From Zhenhengia yiwuensis (lineage in GTDB: Bacteria; Bacillota; Clostridia; Lachnospirales; Cellulosilyticaceae): 64,000 nt of DNA. The stretch covers positions 1 through 64,000 of the forward strand of contig NZ_JACRSY010000020.1 of the NCBI RefSeq assembly GCF_014384995.1. Reading direction: 5' to 3'. Position numbers and translations under genes: made by a program. Each line of letters begins with the position of its first letter. Within the stretch, counting starts at the first letter, position 1. This document shows, one piece after another, positions 26,700-34,798 of the stretch. A model generated the notes under the pieces. That model did no database searches and was not told the origin of the DNA. It saw only the letters and a program-made list of their open reading frames with translations.

Positions 26700-27134
26700 A
26701 TGAATGCAGCAACATTTAAAGAACGACTTAAAGAAAAAGGTTGTAAACTAACCACACAACGTAGAGGAATCTTAGACGTTCTTATTGAAAATTGTGATAA
26801 GCATTTATCTACAGAAGAACTTTATGCATTAGTAAAAGAGCGTTATCCAGAAATCGGTCTTGCTACAGTTTATCGTACTGTGCAACTTTTTGAAGAAATG
26901 GGTATCATTGATAAATTATATTTTGATGAAGGATGTAGTCGATATGAACTAAGTCATCAAGAAGAACATCACCACCATCATCTTATCTGCTCAAAATGTA
27001 ATAAAGTTTTTGAAGTAGAAAATGATTTGCTTGCGGAAATCGAAGCCCATATACAAGATAAATATCGTTTTAAAGTCACAAATCACAAAGTTACTTTTTA
27101 TGGACATTGTGAGGCGTGTTCAAAAAATATATAG
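26700..27134 (+). CDS. Fur-family metal or peroxide regulator
   Basis: 144-residue winged-helix repressor of the Fur superfamily. The N-terminal DNA-binding domain (LKEKGCKLTTQRRGILDVL, GLATVYRTVQLFEE) is followed by the dimerisation domain with a His cluster (HQEEHHHHHLICSKC) and a second CxxC (HCEACS). The two Cys pairs form the structural zinc site. Whether it senses Fe, Zn or peroxide cannot be fixed from sequence. Its 3' end lies 17 bp before the RNase J start, so the two are probably co-transcribed from the strong promoter upstream. Confidence 0.92.
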   Translation: MNAATFKERLKEKGCKLTTQRRGILDVLIENCDKHLSTEELYALVKERYPEIGLATVYRTVQLFEEMGIIDKLYFDEGCSRYELSHQEEHHHHHLICSKCNKVFEVENDLLAEIEAHIQDKYRFKVTNHKVTFYGHCEACSKNI

Positions 27135-27151
27135 ATGGAGGTGCAGTTTTG

Positions 27152-28819
27152 GTGCCCAGAAAAACTAAAAATAAGTTACGCATCATTCCTCTGGGTGGTT
27201 TAGGAGAAATCGGTAAAAATATGACAGCTTTTGAATATGAAGATGATATTATTGTTGTCGATTGTGGATTAGCTTTCCCGGAAGACGAGATGCTGGGAAT
27301 TGACTTAGTTATTCCAGATGTAACTTATTTAACAAAAAATGCAGAAAAAATAAGGGGGATTGTACTTACACACGGGCATGAGGACCATATTGGTGCGTTA
27401 CCTTATGTGTTACAAGAACTCAATGTTCCTCTCTACGGAACAAAATTAACTATCGGACTTGTAGAGAATAAATTAAAAGAGCATAACTTACTTAGAACAA
27501 CACAAAGAAATAATGTATCACAAGGGGAAACTATTAAACTTGGTGGTAGTTTTAAAGTAGAATTTATACGTTCTAATCATAGTATTGCAGATGCTGTTAT
27601 GCTTTCTATTTGGACTCCAGTGGGGACCATTCTTCATACAGGGGACTTTAAAGTAGACTATACACCTATTAGAGGAGGACGTATTGATTTACATCGTCTT
27701 GCTGAACTTGGTAAGAAGGGCGTATTAGCACTTCTTGCAGATAGTACAAATGTAGGGCGTACTGGGTTTACACAATCTGAGAAAATGGTTGGATTAAAAT
27801 TTGAAGATGTGTTTAATAAAGCAAAAGACAAACGTATTATGGTTGCAACTTTTGCCTCTAATGTAGATCGTGTTCAACAGATTATAAATGCAGCTTATAA
27901 ATTTAACCGTAAGGTAGCTATTATAGGACGCAGCATGGTAAATGTTGCAAAGACAGCAAGTGAACTTGGTTATTTAGATATCCCAGAAAATACACTTATT
28001 GATGTAAATGATGTAAAGCGTTATAATGATGAACAAATTGTTATTATTATGACGGGTAGTCAAGGAGAGCCTATGGCAGCTTTATCACGTATGGCAACTT
28101 CAGAACATCGCCAGCTTGAAATTAAACCGGGAGATGTGGTTATTTTAAGCTCTACACCTATTCCAGGTAATGAGAAAACCGTTTCTAAAGTAGTCAATGA
28201 GCTCGCTAAAAAGGGTGCTACAGTTATTAAAGAGGATACACACGTATCTGGACATGCTGCAGAAGAAGAACTTAAACTTATTCATGCACTAGTAAAACCT
28301 AAGTATTTTATACCAGTACATGGTGAGTATAGACACCTTCAAAAACATGGAGAACTTGCTGTTGAGATGGGTATGCCAAAAGACCATATTACTATAGCTT
28401 CTATAGGTGATGTTATTGAATTAACACGTGAAAGCTGTAAGATTGCAGGTAATGTACCTTCAGGGCAAGTGCTTGTAGATGGGCTTGGTGTAGGTGATGT
28501 AGGAAATATCGTTTTACGTGATCGTAAGCATCTTTCACAAGATGGTCTACTCATTGTTGTTATGACACTTGAGCGTGAAACAGGTATGGTAGTGGCTGGA
28601 CCAGACATTATTTCTCGTGGTTTTGTTTATGTAAGAGAAGCAGAAAATCTTATGGATGCGGCAAAAGTAGTAGTGCGTAAGGCATTAGATCGCTGTGAAA
28701 CAAAACACATTGTAGAATGGTCTCAGATTAAAACTATTGTCAAAGATGATCTTAAAGAGTTCGTATGGCAAAAAACAAAGCGTAGTCCTATGATTTTACC
28801 AATTATAATGGAAGTATAA
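27152..28819 (+). CDS. rnj: Ribonuclease J
   Basis: Metallo-beta-lactamase/beta-CASP ribonuclease (5'-3' exo and endo) for mRNA decay and rRNA maturation. The 555 residues open with NKLRIIPLGGLGEIGKN and carry the metal motif His74-Gly-His76-Glu-Asp78-His79. Further parts are the beta-CASP region with MTGSQGEPMAAL and a C-terminal domain. The start is GTG 27152 after GGAGGTG (27137-27143); an in-frame ATG at 27116 lies in the fur-like gene. It could be RNase J1 or J2. Confidence 0.96.
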   Translation: MPRKTKNKLRIIPLGGLGEIGKNMTAFEYEDDIIVVDCGLAFPEDEMLGIDLVIPDVTYLTKNAEKIRGIVLTHGHEDHIGALPYVLQELNVPLYGTKLTIGLVENKLKEHNLLRTTQRNNVSQGETIKLGGSFKVEFIRSNHSIADAVMLSIWTPVGTILHTGDFKVDYTPIRGGRIDLHRLAELGKKGVLALLADSTNVGRTGFTQSEKMVGLKFEDVFNKAKDKRIMVATFASNVDRVQQIINAAYKFNRKVAIIGRSMVNVAKTASELGYLDIPENTLIDVNDVKRYNDEQIVIIMTGSQGEPMAALSRMATSEHRQLEIKPGDVVILSSTPIPGNEKTVSKVVNELAKKGATVIKEDTHVSGHAAEEELKLIHALVKPKYFIPVHGEYRHLQKHGELAVEMGMPKDHITIASIGDVIELTRESCKIAGNVPSGQVLVDGLGVGDVGNIVLRDRKHLSQDGLLIVVMTLERETGMVVAGPDIISRGFVYVREAENLMDAAKVVVRKALDRCETKHIVEWSQIKTIVKDDLKEFVWQKTKRSPMILPIIMEV

Positions 28820-28850
28820 AAAATACCTAGCTTTTTGCTAGGTATTTTTT
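28818..28850 (+). terminator. Intrinsic terminator after RNase J
   Basis: Stem AAATACCTAGC (28821-28831), five-base loop, matching arm 28837-28847 and a T run to 28850. Confidence 0.88.
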
Positions 28851-28858
28851 GATATCGC

Positions 28859-28887
28859 TTGCATTATACTATTTTTTATCTTATATT
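28859..28887 (+). promoter_or_regulatory. Candidate promoter of trmR-trhP
   Basis: TTGCAT (28859-28864), a 17-bp spacer and TATATT (28882-28887), just behind the RNase J terminator. Confidence 0.45.
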
Positions 28888-28920
28888 GACATAGGAAGAA
28901 TGATTAGAAAGGATAAGCTT

Positions 28921-29577
28921 ATGAGTGAAATTAACTACGATTATATCGTTCAATATATACGTGCACTTCATAATCCACCGGAAGGATTACTTCATGATAT
29001 AGAGGTTGCTATTGCAAATGGAGAAGAGACATGGCCTATTATTAAGCCAGAGGTAGCAGATTTTATGAGAGTACTTTTAACTATGCAAAAACCAAAAGAA
29101 ATTTTGGAAATTGGTACAGCTGTTGCATACTCTGCTATGTTAATGAGTGAGCATTTAGAAGAAGGCGGACATATTACAACGATTGAAAGATTTCCTTATA
29201 TGTTGGGTGTTGCAAGAAAAAATATAAAACAAGCAGGTCTTGAAGAGGTTATTCAAATTATAGAAGGTGATGCTGCTGATATATTAAAAACATTGCCGAG
29301 TGAGCAGTATGATGTCATTTTTATGGACTGTGCTAAAGGGCAATACATTAATTTCCTACCTGACTGTATTAGATTATTAAGAAAAGGTGGTCTGCTCATT
29401 ACTGATAATGTCTTGCATAAAGGTACTGTAGCAAAATCACGTTATTTAATTGACCGTAGACAACGTACGACCCATATGAGATTGAGAGACTTTTTATGGA
29501 CCATTACACATTCAGAGGAACTTACAAGTAGTGTACTACCTGTTGGAGATGGTATAGCCCTAAGTTATAAAAAATAG
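28921..29577 (+). CDS. trmR: O-methyltransferase, TrmR-like (tRNA 5-hydroxyuridine methyltransferase)
   Basis: 218-residue class I SAM methyltransferase of the O-methyltransferase 3 (YrrM) family. It has motif I LEIGTAVAYSAMLM, an acidic ribose-binding region after TTIER, and FMDCAKGQY. In Bacillus, YrrM (TrmR) methylates ho5U34 of tRNA to mo5U34. The next gene is a U32 protein like the YrrN/YrrO (TrhP) hydroxylation proteins, which supports the same role here. The start is ATG 28921 behind AAAGGAT; the frame upstream to 28849 has no binding site. Confidence 0.85.
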   Translation: MSEINYDYIVQYIRALHNPPEGLLHDIEVAIANGEETWPIIKPEVADFMRVLLTMQKPKEILEIGTAVAYSAMLMSEHLEEGGHITTIERFPYMLGVARKNIKQAGLEEVIQIIEGDAADILKTLPSEQYDVIFMDCAKGQYINFLPDCIRLLRKGGLLITDNVLHKGTVAKSRYLIDRRQRTTHMRLRDFLWTITHSEELTSSVLPVGDGIALSYKK

Positions 29578-29588
29578 GAGAGATTATA

Positions 29589-30827
29589 ATGAAGAAAAAA
29601 CGTGTAGAATTATTAGCTCCCGCAGGGAGCTTAGAATCATTAAAAGTAGCTGTACTTTATGGTGCTGATGCTGTTTATATGGGAGGTGGAAGCTATGGTT
29701 TACGTGCTAAAGCTAAAAACTTCACCCCTGAAGAAATGAAAGAAGGTATTGCATTTGCACATGCACATGGTGTACAAGTTTATGTAACAGCTAATATCTT
29801 TGCGCATAATCAAGATTTTGAAGGTATGGCAGAATACTTTAAATCACTTGAAGAAATGGGCGTAGATGCTATTATCGTTGCAGATCCAGGTGTATTTTCT
29901 ATTGCTAAAGCAGCAGTACCTAATATGGAAATTCATATTTCTACTCAAGCTAACAACACAAATAGTCATACAGCTAAATTCTGGGCATCTTTAGGTGCAC
30001 AACGTATTGTTGTAGCACGTGAACTTTCATTCCCAGAAATTAAAGAAATTCATGATAATATTCCAGAGGATATTGAGATCGAAGCTTTTGTACATGGTGC
30101 AATGTGTATGGCTTATTCAGGAAGATGCTTATTAAGTAATTACATGACACATCGCGATGCTAACCACGGTGAATGTGCACAGCCTTGCAGATGGAAATAT
30201 CATGTTGTAGAAGAAACACGTCCAGGTGAATATATGCCTGTAGAAGAAGATGAGCGTGGTACTTATATTTATAACTCACGTGACCTTTGTATGATTGAAT
30301 ATATTCCAGAGCTTGTTGAAAGTGGCATTTACAGCTTTAAAATTGAAGGGCGTATGAAGACACCTCTTTATGTAGCAACAGTTGTTAAAGCTTATAGAGA
30401 CGCTATCGACACTTATTTAGAAGATCCAAAAGCCTTTGAAGAAAAACGTAGTTATTTCCTTCAAGAGGTAGGTAAGGCAAGTCATAGAGAGTTTTCTACA
30501 GGTTTCTATGAACATAAACCAACAAGTGACGATCAAACTTACGGACATAACTCTTATGTACGTAACTATGATTTCTCAGGTATGGTTATTGATTATGATA
30601 AAGAAACAAAACTTGTAACAATTGAACAAAGAAGAAAGTTCTCTGTAGGTGATACAGTAGAGATTTTATTACCAAATAGACCGTTTATCAGTGTTAAGAT
30701 TGAAGAAATGTGGGATGCGGAAGGTAACAGCATTGAATCTGCACCACATCCACTTCAAATTGTTAAGTTTAAAGTAGAAGAGGATGTAACTGTACCAGCA
30801 CTTCTACGTAAAGAACAACCTCTTTAG
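29589..30827 (+). CDS. trhP: U32 family protein, TrhP-like (tRNA ho5U34 formation)
   Basis: 412-residue U32 'peptidase' family member. In Bacillus and E. coli, close relatives (YrrO, TrhP/YegQ) are needed for prephenate-dependent 5-hydroxyuridine formation at tRNA position 34. The opening VELLAPAGSLESLKVAVLYG is typical, and the conserved cysteines are in GAMCMAYSGRCLLS, ECAQPCRW and RDLCM, likely Fe-S ligands. It starts 11 bp after trmR, so hydroxylation and methylation genes form one operon. Protease activity is not implied. Confidence 0.85.
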   Translation: MKKKRVELLAPAGSLESLKVAVLYGADAVYMGGGSYGLRAKAKNFTPEEMKEGIAFAHAHGVQVYVTANIFAHNQDFEGMAEYFKSLEEMGVDAIIVADPGVFSIAKAAVPNMEIHISTQANNTNSHTAKFWASLGAQRIVVARELSFPEIKEIHDNIPEDIEIEAFVHGAMCMAYSGRCLLSNYMTHRDANHGECAQPCRWKYHVVEETRPGEYMPVEEDERGTYIYNSRDLCMIEYIPELVESGIYSFKIEGRMKTPLYVATVVKAYRDAIDTYLEDPKAFEEKRSYFLQEVGKASHREFSTGFYEHKPTSDDQTYGHNSYVRNYDFSGMVIDYDKETKLVTIEQRRKFSVGDTVEILLPNRPFISVKIEEMWDAEGNSIESAPHPLQIVKFKVEEDVTVPALLRKEQPL

Positions 30828-30882
30828 ACTAATTTTTTAAAATAGTATAAGCTCTTTACAAGAAAATACAAATTGTACGGGC

Positions 30883-30909
30883 ACATTTCGTGCGCACATT
30901 CATACAATA
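30883..30909 (+). promoter_or_regulatory. Mother-cell (sigma-E/sigma-K type) promoter of sigK
   Basis: AC (30883-30884), 16 bp, then CATACAATA (30901-30909). This fits the sigma-K pattern AC-N16/17-CATAnnnTA, and the -10 also fits sigma-E (CATACAnT). Dual early sigma-E and later sigma-K autoregulated use, as in Bacillus, is inference. The -10 lies in an inverted repeat TTCATAC-N5-GTATGAA (30899-30917). Confidence 0.6.
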
Positions 30910-30943
30910 AGTATGAACCCATTTTTTATGGAGGTGTGCCGAA

Positions 30944-31606
30944 ATGTTGCCTTTTTTTTGTTTTTCTTATTTTAGCAGTATATCCTCTTTTCCACAGCCC
31001 CTTACACCAGAAGAAGAAAAGTACTATTTAGAACAATTAGGTAAAGGAAGTGAAGAGGCCAAGGATATTCTTATTGAACGTAATTTAAGATTAGTGGCAC
31101 ACATTGTTAAAAAGTATAGTAATTTAAATAAAGATATGGACGACCTTATTTCTACAGGAACTATTGGACTTATTAAGGGGATTACCTCTTTTGATACATC
31201 CAAAGGGACAAAGCTAGCAACATATGCTGCTAGATGTATTGAAAACGAAATTTTAATGAGCATTAGGTCAAGTAAGAAAGAAAAGAATGAAACATCTATT
31301 CATTCTCCTATAGGGATAGATAAAGAGGGAAATGAAATCAGCTTATTAGATGTGCTTTTTACGGAGAGTGAATCTATCTTTGATCAAGTAGATTTTGGAA
31401 TAGAAATTAAGAAGTTATATGAAAAAATTGGACGCGTACTTAAACCACGTGAAAAGCTTATTCTAAGAATGCGTTATGGACTGGATAATACAGAAGAAAA
31501 AACACAGCGTGAAATAGCAGAGCAAATGGGTATTTCCAGGTCTTATGTTTCACGTATAGAGAAAAAAGCTTTGAAAAAACTTTATCAGGAACTTAGTAAA
31601 AGTTAA
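30944..31606 (+). CDS. sigK: RNA polymerase sporulation sigma factor SigK
   Basis: Late mother-cell sigma factor for coat and cortex genes. The 220 residues match sigma-K through FPQPLTPEEEKYYL, RLVAHIVKKY, GTIGLIKGI, KLATYAARCIENEILM and REIAEQMGISRSYVSRIEKKAL (quoted in parts). The gene is contiguous, with no skin element. Only about 15 residues (MLPFFCFSYFSSISS), mostly aromatic or hydrophobic, precede FPQPL. This is shorter than the Bacillus pro-sequence, yet it looks membrane-seeking, so pro-SigK processing is possible but not certain. GGAGGTG lies at 30930-30936. Confidence 0.95.
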   Translation: MLPFFCFSYFSSISSFPQPLTPEEEKYYLEQLGKGSEEAKDILIERNLRLVAHIVKKYSNLNKDMDDLISTGTIGLIKGITSFDTSKGTKLATYAARCIENEILMSIRSSKKEKNETSIHSPIGIDKEGNEISLLDVLFTESESIFDQVDFGIEIKKLYEKIGRVLKPREKLILRMRYGLDNTEEKTQREIAEQMGISRSYVSRIEKKALKKLYQELSKS

Positions 31607-31653
31607 AAAAGGTGTTACAACATATCCTTTTAGGTATGCTGTAACACCTTTTT
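31606..31653. terminator. Bidirectional terminator between sigK and mltG
   Basis: A long stem with arms 31606-31619 and 31640-31653, extended inward by ACATA/TATG pairing, with A and T runs at the ends. It overlaps the mltG stop codon and serves both convergent genes. Confidence 0.85.
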
Positions 31654-32749
31654 AATCTACAAAATTAATATCTTGAGATTGTTTATAGCGAGTCTTATAA
31701 AAATTATGTTCTTCAGCAGTTTGGCTGAAAGCATGTTTGCTGGTAGAAGCATCTTCTAGTACAAAATAATAATAATCATGTTCTTCAGGCATAAAAGCAG
31801 CACGAAGAGCACTTTCACCAGGAGTGCAGATAGGACCTTGTGGAAGACCTTCATGAAGATAGGTGTTATAAGGAGAGTCTAAAGAGAGGTCTTCATAAGT
31901 AAGCGTTTGTTTACGTTCAGGCAAAGCATACTGAATGGTAGAGCACATTTGTAATTTCATTTGTTGATTAAGGCGATTATAAATAACACCGGATATAGTA
32001 GGACGTTCTTCTTCTAGCTTAGCTTCACGTTCAATAATAGAAGCAATGGTTACGATGTCATGAAGTGTATAGTCTGAATTATAGAGATACTGATTATAAC
32101 GACTTGTAATCTCTTCAAAACGTCTAAGCATGATAGAGACAATTTCTTCAGCTGAGGCATTTTTGTGAATGCGATAAGTATCAGGGAAGAGATAGCCTTC
32201 TAATTTATAGGTGCCTCCCTCAGGAATATCTTTTAAAAAGTCATAATCATATGTTTTATTTTCTATGGCATTTAGGAAAGCAGCTTTGCTTACAATTTGT
32301 TTATCTTCTAGACGATTGGCAATTTGAGTAATAGTAAAGCCTTCAGGAATAGTAAATTGAACTTCCTCTAGCGTATCAGGATTTGTAGTAAGGAGCTTTA
32401 CAATATCATGATTAGTCATATTACTACTAATGGTATAAGTGCCTGGATATAAGTCATCTTCCAAGTCAGAGAGTTTAGCCTCTACTACAAACCAAAACTG
32501 GTTACCTATAAATTGTTCATCATAAAGAAGTTTGGCAAGTGTCTGGGCTGTAGTTTGTTCATCTACTTGAAGCTGCAGAGTATGTACGTTAGGAAGGGTT
32601 GGACGATTTTGGTCTTCTTCAATCATATTAAAGGTGTAATCAAAGCTTTTAGAAAAGACAATAATACTTCCACATATGGCAAGAGTAATGAGTAGTAAAG
32701 TGATAATCATATTTAAAAGCATTCTTTGAGTATGAGAGTGTTTTTTCAT
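31652..32749 (-). CDS. mltG: Endolytic murein transglycosylase MltG
   Basis: Membrane-anchored lytic transglycosylase that cuts nascent glycan strands. The 365 residues have one N-terminal membrane segment (about 10-32), a LysM-like region and the YceG catalytic domain with ASIIEREAKLEEERP (catalytic Glu), GVIYNRLN and YNTYLHEGLPQGPICTPG (quoted in parts). AAGGAGG precedes the ATG. In Bacillus the homologue (yrrL) sits directly before yrrM (trmR); here it is close by but convergent, separated by sigK, which suggests a local rearrangement. Confidence 0.95.
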   Translation of the reverse strand: MKKHSHTQRMLLNMIITLLLITLAICGSIIVFSKSFDYTFNMIEEDQNRPTLPNVHTLQLQVDEQTTAQTLAKLLYDEQFIGNQFWFVVEAKLSDLEDDLYPGTYTISSNMTNHDIVKLLTTNPDTLEEVQFTIPEGFTITQIANRLEDKQIVSKAAFLNAIENKTYDYDFLKDIPEGGTYKLEGYLFPDTYRIHKNASAEEIVSIMLRRFEEITSRYNQYLYNSDYTLHDIVTIASIIEREAKLEEERPTISGVIYNRLNQQMKLQMCSTIQYALPERKQTLTYEDLSLDSPYNTYLHEGLPQGPICTPGESALRAAFMPEEHDYYYFVLEDASTSKHAFSQTAEEHNFYKTRYKQSQDINFVD

Positions 32750-32775
32750 AACAGCCTCCTTGTTATTTTACTCAA

Positions 32776-32804
32776 ATTATACATATTTTTATAATACAAT
32801 TCAA
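32776..32804 (-). promoter_or_regulatory. Promoter of mltG
   Basis: Minus strand: TTGAAT (32799-32804), a 17-bp spacer and a perfect TATAAT (32776-32781). Confidence 0.72.
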
Positions 32805-32824
32805 TATTTTAATATTTATAAAGA

Positions 32825-32853
32825 TTGAATATAAATAAAGAGTTTGTTATACT
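32825..32853 (+). promoter_or_regulatory. Promoter of the L,D-transpeptidase gene
   Basis: TTGAAT (32825-32830), a 17-bp spacer and TATACT (32848-32853), divergent from the mltG promoter, with the two -35 boxes 20 bp apart. Confidence 0.65.
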
Positions 32854-32888
32854 AAAATGGTAGAATATGGAATAAAGGGAGTATTAAT

Positions 32889-34712
32889 ATGCCAAAGAAA
32901 AAAAGAATTTATTTAGCAGGATTACTATGTCTCGGTCTAATGGGGTATACGATAGAAGCAAAACAAGTAGAAAAACAGGAACTTAATAGCGAACTCCAAG
33001 TAGAGGAAGAACTTTATGAGCAGGTAGAAGAGTTAGAAGGTCAAGAAGAATTGGAAGAAGCCTGGCAGATTGATCAAAAGATCCAAGAAGCATTAAATAT
33101 AGAACCAATTCGCTTTGAAAGTTTTATAAGTCAGGAGGGTGTTATAAATCAAAGTGATTTTGCAAGAATGCTTTGCTATACCTTAAGGCTTTCACCTCTC
33201 TATACACAAGTTCCTGATGAAGACCCTTACATTGCAAGTTTGAAAAAAGCTGGTATATGGAACGATGCCATACCACAGCAGCTTACAGAATTCGATCAAG
33301 ATATTATTGATCAGTGTATACAAATGGCTAAAGATTATAAAGGAGAGAGTCTATCTACATCTTTTTTTAAGCCTACACCTATTGGTTTTATGCAAAAAAG
33401 TACCATGAGGGTTAAGGTGAATGAGCAGATTTATCCTATGTATTACTTAAGTGATGTTAATTATGTAAGGCTTTCTGATTTAAGGCAAATAGGATTTGAA
33501 GTAACTTCTTATGAAGATTATATGCATTTAATTTTAAAGGAGAATACAGAAGCACTGCCTAAAGTACCCGAAATAAAATCTTTGACTAACCAAGTTACTA
33601 CTTTACATACAGAGAAGATTTACATAGGAAATGTATTAAGCTATGCATTAAAGTGTGGAGATGAAGTGCTTATTCCACTTAGGGGATTGAGTGAATACTA
33701 TGATTTAAGCATTGAAGGGGAGTTATGCACGCTTAAAGAAAAGTATAATAGGAGTACCCATTATATAGAACTTGCGCCAGGTTTTGTACATAATATTTCA
33801 GATGAAATCATTCAGGTGCAAATAGTTAGCGTATTTTGGAATGGAAAAGAAATAATAGAGGATCAATTTACCATTCAAGAGCTTATGCCAGATGAATATT
33901 ATCCTCTTCATGAAGGACTTTATGCCTTAAACCAGGAAGTCGTTCATGCAAGTACTATGGTGGCAGAAATCCAAACTGATACGATTAAGATGGTTGTTCC
34001 TTATAAAAGTTATGGGCAACATACAGAAAGTCTTTTGAAAAGTTATACACGCCATCAAAATGAAACTTTAGAGACTTATATGAATAAGCTTTTTCCAGAA
34101 TCTAAGATTATAGGAACTATGAAGTATGATACGAAAGGTTTTAAAAAGGGGGAAAAAGTAGAGGTATGGGCAGCAGAAGATGGCTATTATTATTATTTAT
34201 TAAAAGAGGGTAAGAAGATAGAGGTACCGTGGAATAGTGTAAGCATTCCACCTAATCCGACTGTATGTAAAGAACAAGTGCCAAACGAAGTCATAGAAGG
34301 TTATGTTAACAGTAAGCAGGTTAAAAGTAAAACACCGTATTTTATCTGGACCGACCTTTATAGACAAAGAACTTATGTTTTTGAGAATAAAGGAGGAAGC
34401 TGGAAGCTTTTAAAAAGTATGCCAACTTCTACAGGAAACAATAAAACACCTACACCAACAGGCGAATTTGAAGTCCAAGGTTATGTGCCAGCCTTTGGAA
34501 TGGACAAAGGATACCGTTGCAAAAATGCACTCCATTTATTTGGAGATTATCTCTATCATTCTGTTATGTTTGATGTAGGGGGGAGATATGTGTTAGGAGG
34601 ACAGGGGCAGTTAGGGGAAAGAGCTTCTCATGGATGTCTTAGACTTTCACCAGAAAATAGTGAATGGCTTTATCAAACTATACCTTTAGGTACAAAAGTT
34701 TGGATTAGATAA
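32889..34712 (+). CDS. Exported L,D-transpeptidase (YkuD domain)
   Basis: Cell-wall cross-linking or anchoring enzyme, 607 residues. It begins with a signal sequence (about 1-24, ending IEA) and a Glu-rich probable coiled coil (30-65). Next is an SLH-like stretch (INQSDFARMLCYTL to GIWNDA), then one or two stalk-type beta domains (VRLSDLRQIGFEV; LIPLRGLSEYYDL). The C-terminal YkuD domain (about 475-607) holds TPTPTGEFEV, an upstream His in YHSVMFD, and the catalytic SHGCLRL. The catalytic Cys and His are present. It is monocistronic in appearance, with a divergent promoter shared with mltG, another wall enzyme. Confidence 0.88.
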   Translation: MPKKKRIYLAGLLCLGLMGYTIEAKQVEKQELNSELQVEEELYEQVEELEGQEELEEAWQIDQKIQEALNIEPIRFESFISQEGVINQSDFARMLCYTLRLSPLYTQVPDEDPYIASLKKAGIWNDAIPQQLTEFDQDIIDQCIQMAKDYKGESLSTSFFKPTPIGFMQKSTMRVKVNEQIYPMYYLSDVNYVRLSDLRQIGFEVTSYEDYMHLILKENTEALPKVPEIKSLTNQVTTLHTEKIYIGNVLSYALKCGDEVLIPLRGLSEYYDLSIEGELCTLKEKYNRSTHYIELAPGFVHNISDEIIQVQIVSVFWNGKEIIEDQFTIQELMPDEYYPLHEGLYALNQEVVHASTMVAEIQTDTIKMVVPYKSYGQHTESLLKSYTRHQNETLETYMNKLFPESKIIGTMKYDTKGFKKGEKVEVWAAEDGYYYYLLKEGKKIEVPWNSVSIPPNPTVCKEQVPNEVIEGYVNSKQVKSKTPYFIWTDLYRQRTYVFENKGGSWKLLKSMPTSTGNNKTPTPTGEFEVQGYVPAFGMDKGYRCKNALHLFGDYLYHSVMFDVGGRYVLGGQGQLGERASHGCLRLSPENSEWLYQTIPLGTKVWIR

Positions 34713-34726
34713 TAAATAAAATGGAT

Positions 34727-34755
34727 TTGGAATATGCTAGGTTATGTGATAAAAT
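34727..34755 (+). promoter_or_regulatory. Candidate promoter of the M18 aminopeptidase gene
   Basis: TTGGAA (34727-34732), a 17-bp spacer and TAAAAT (34750-34755). Confidence 0.5.
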
Positions 34756-34798
34756 ATTTAAGTCTAAAACATTTAGAAAATACTAAGGAGGAATAAAC

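Noticed and set aside
30944..31606. Possible skin-type interruption of sigK
   Set aside because: The frame is continuous through all sigma regions; there is no recombinase or split in the window.
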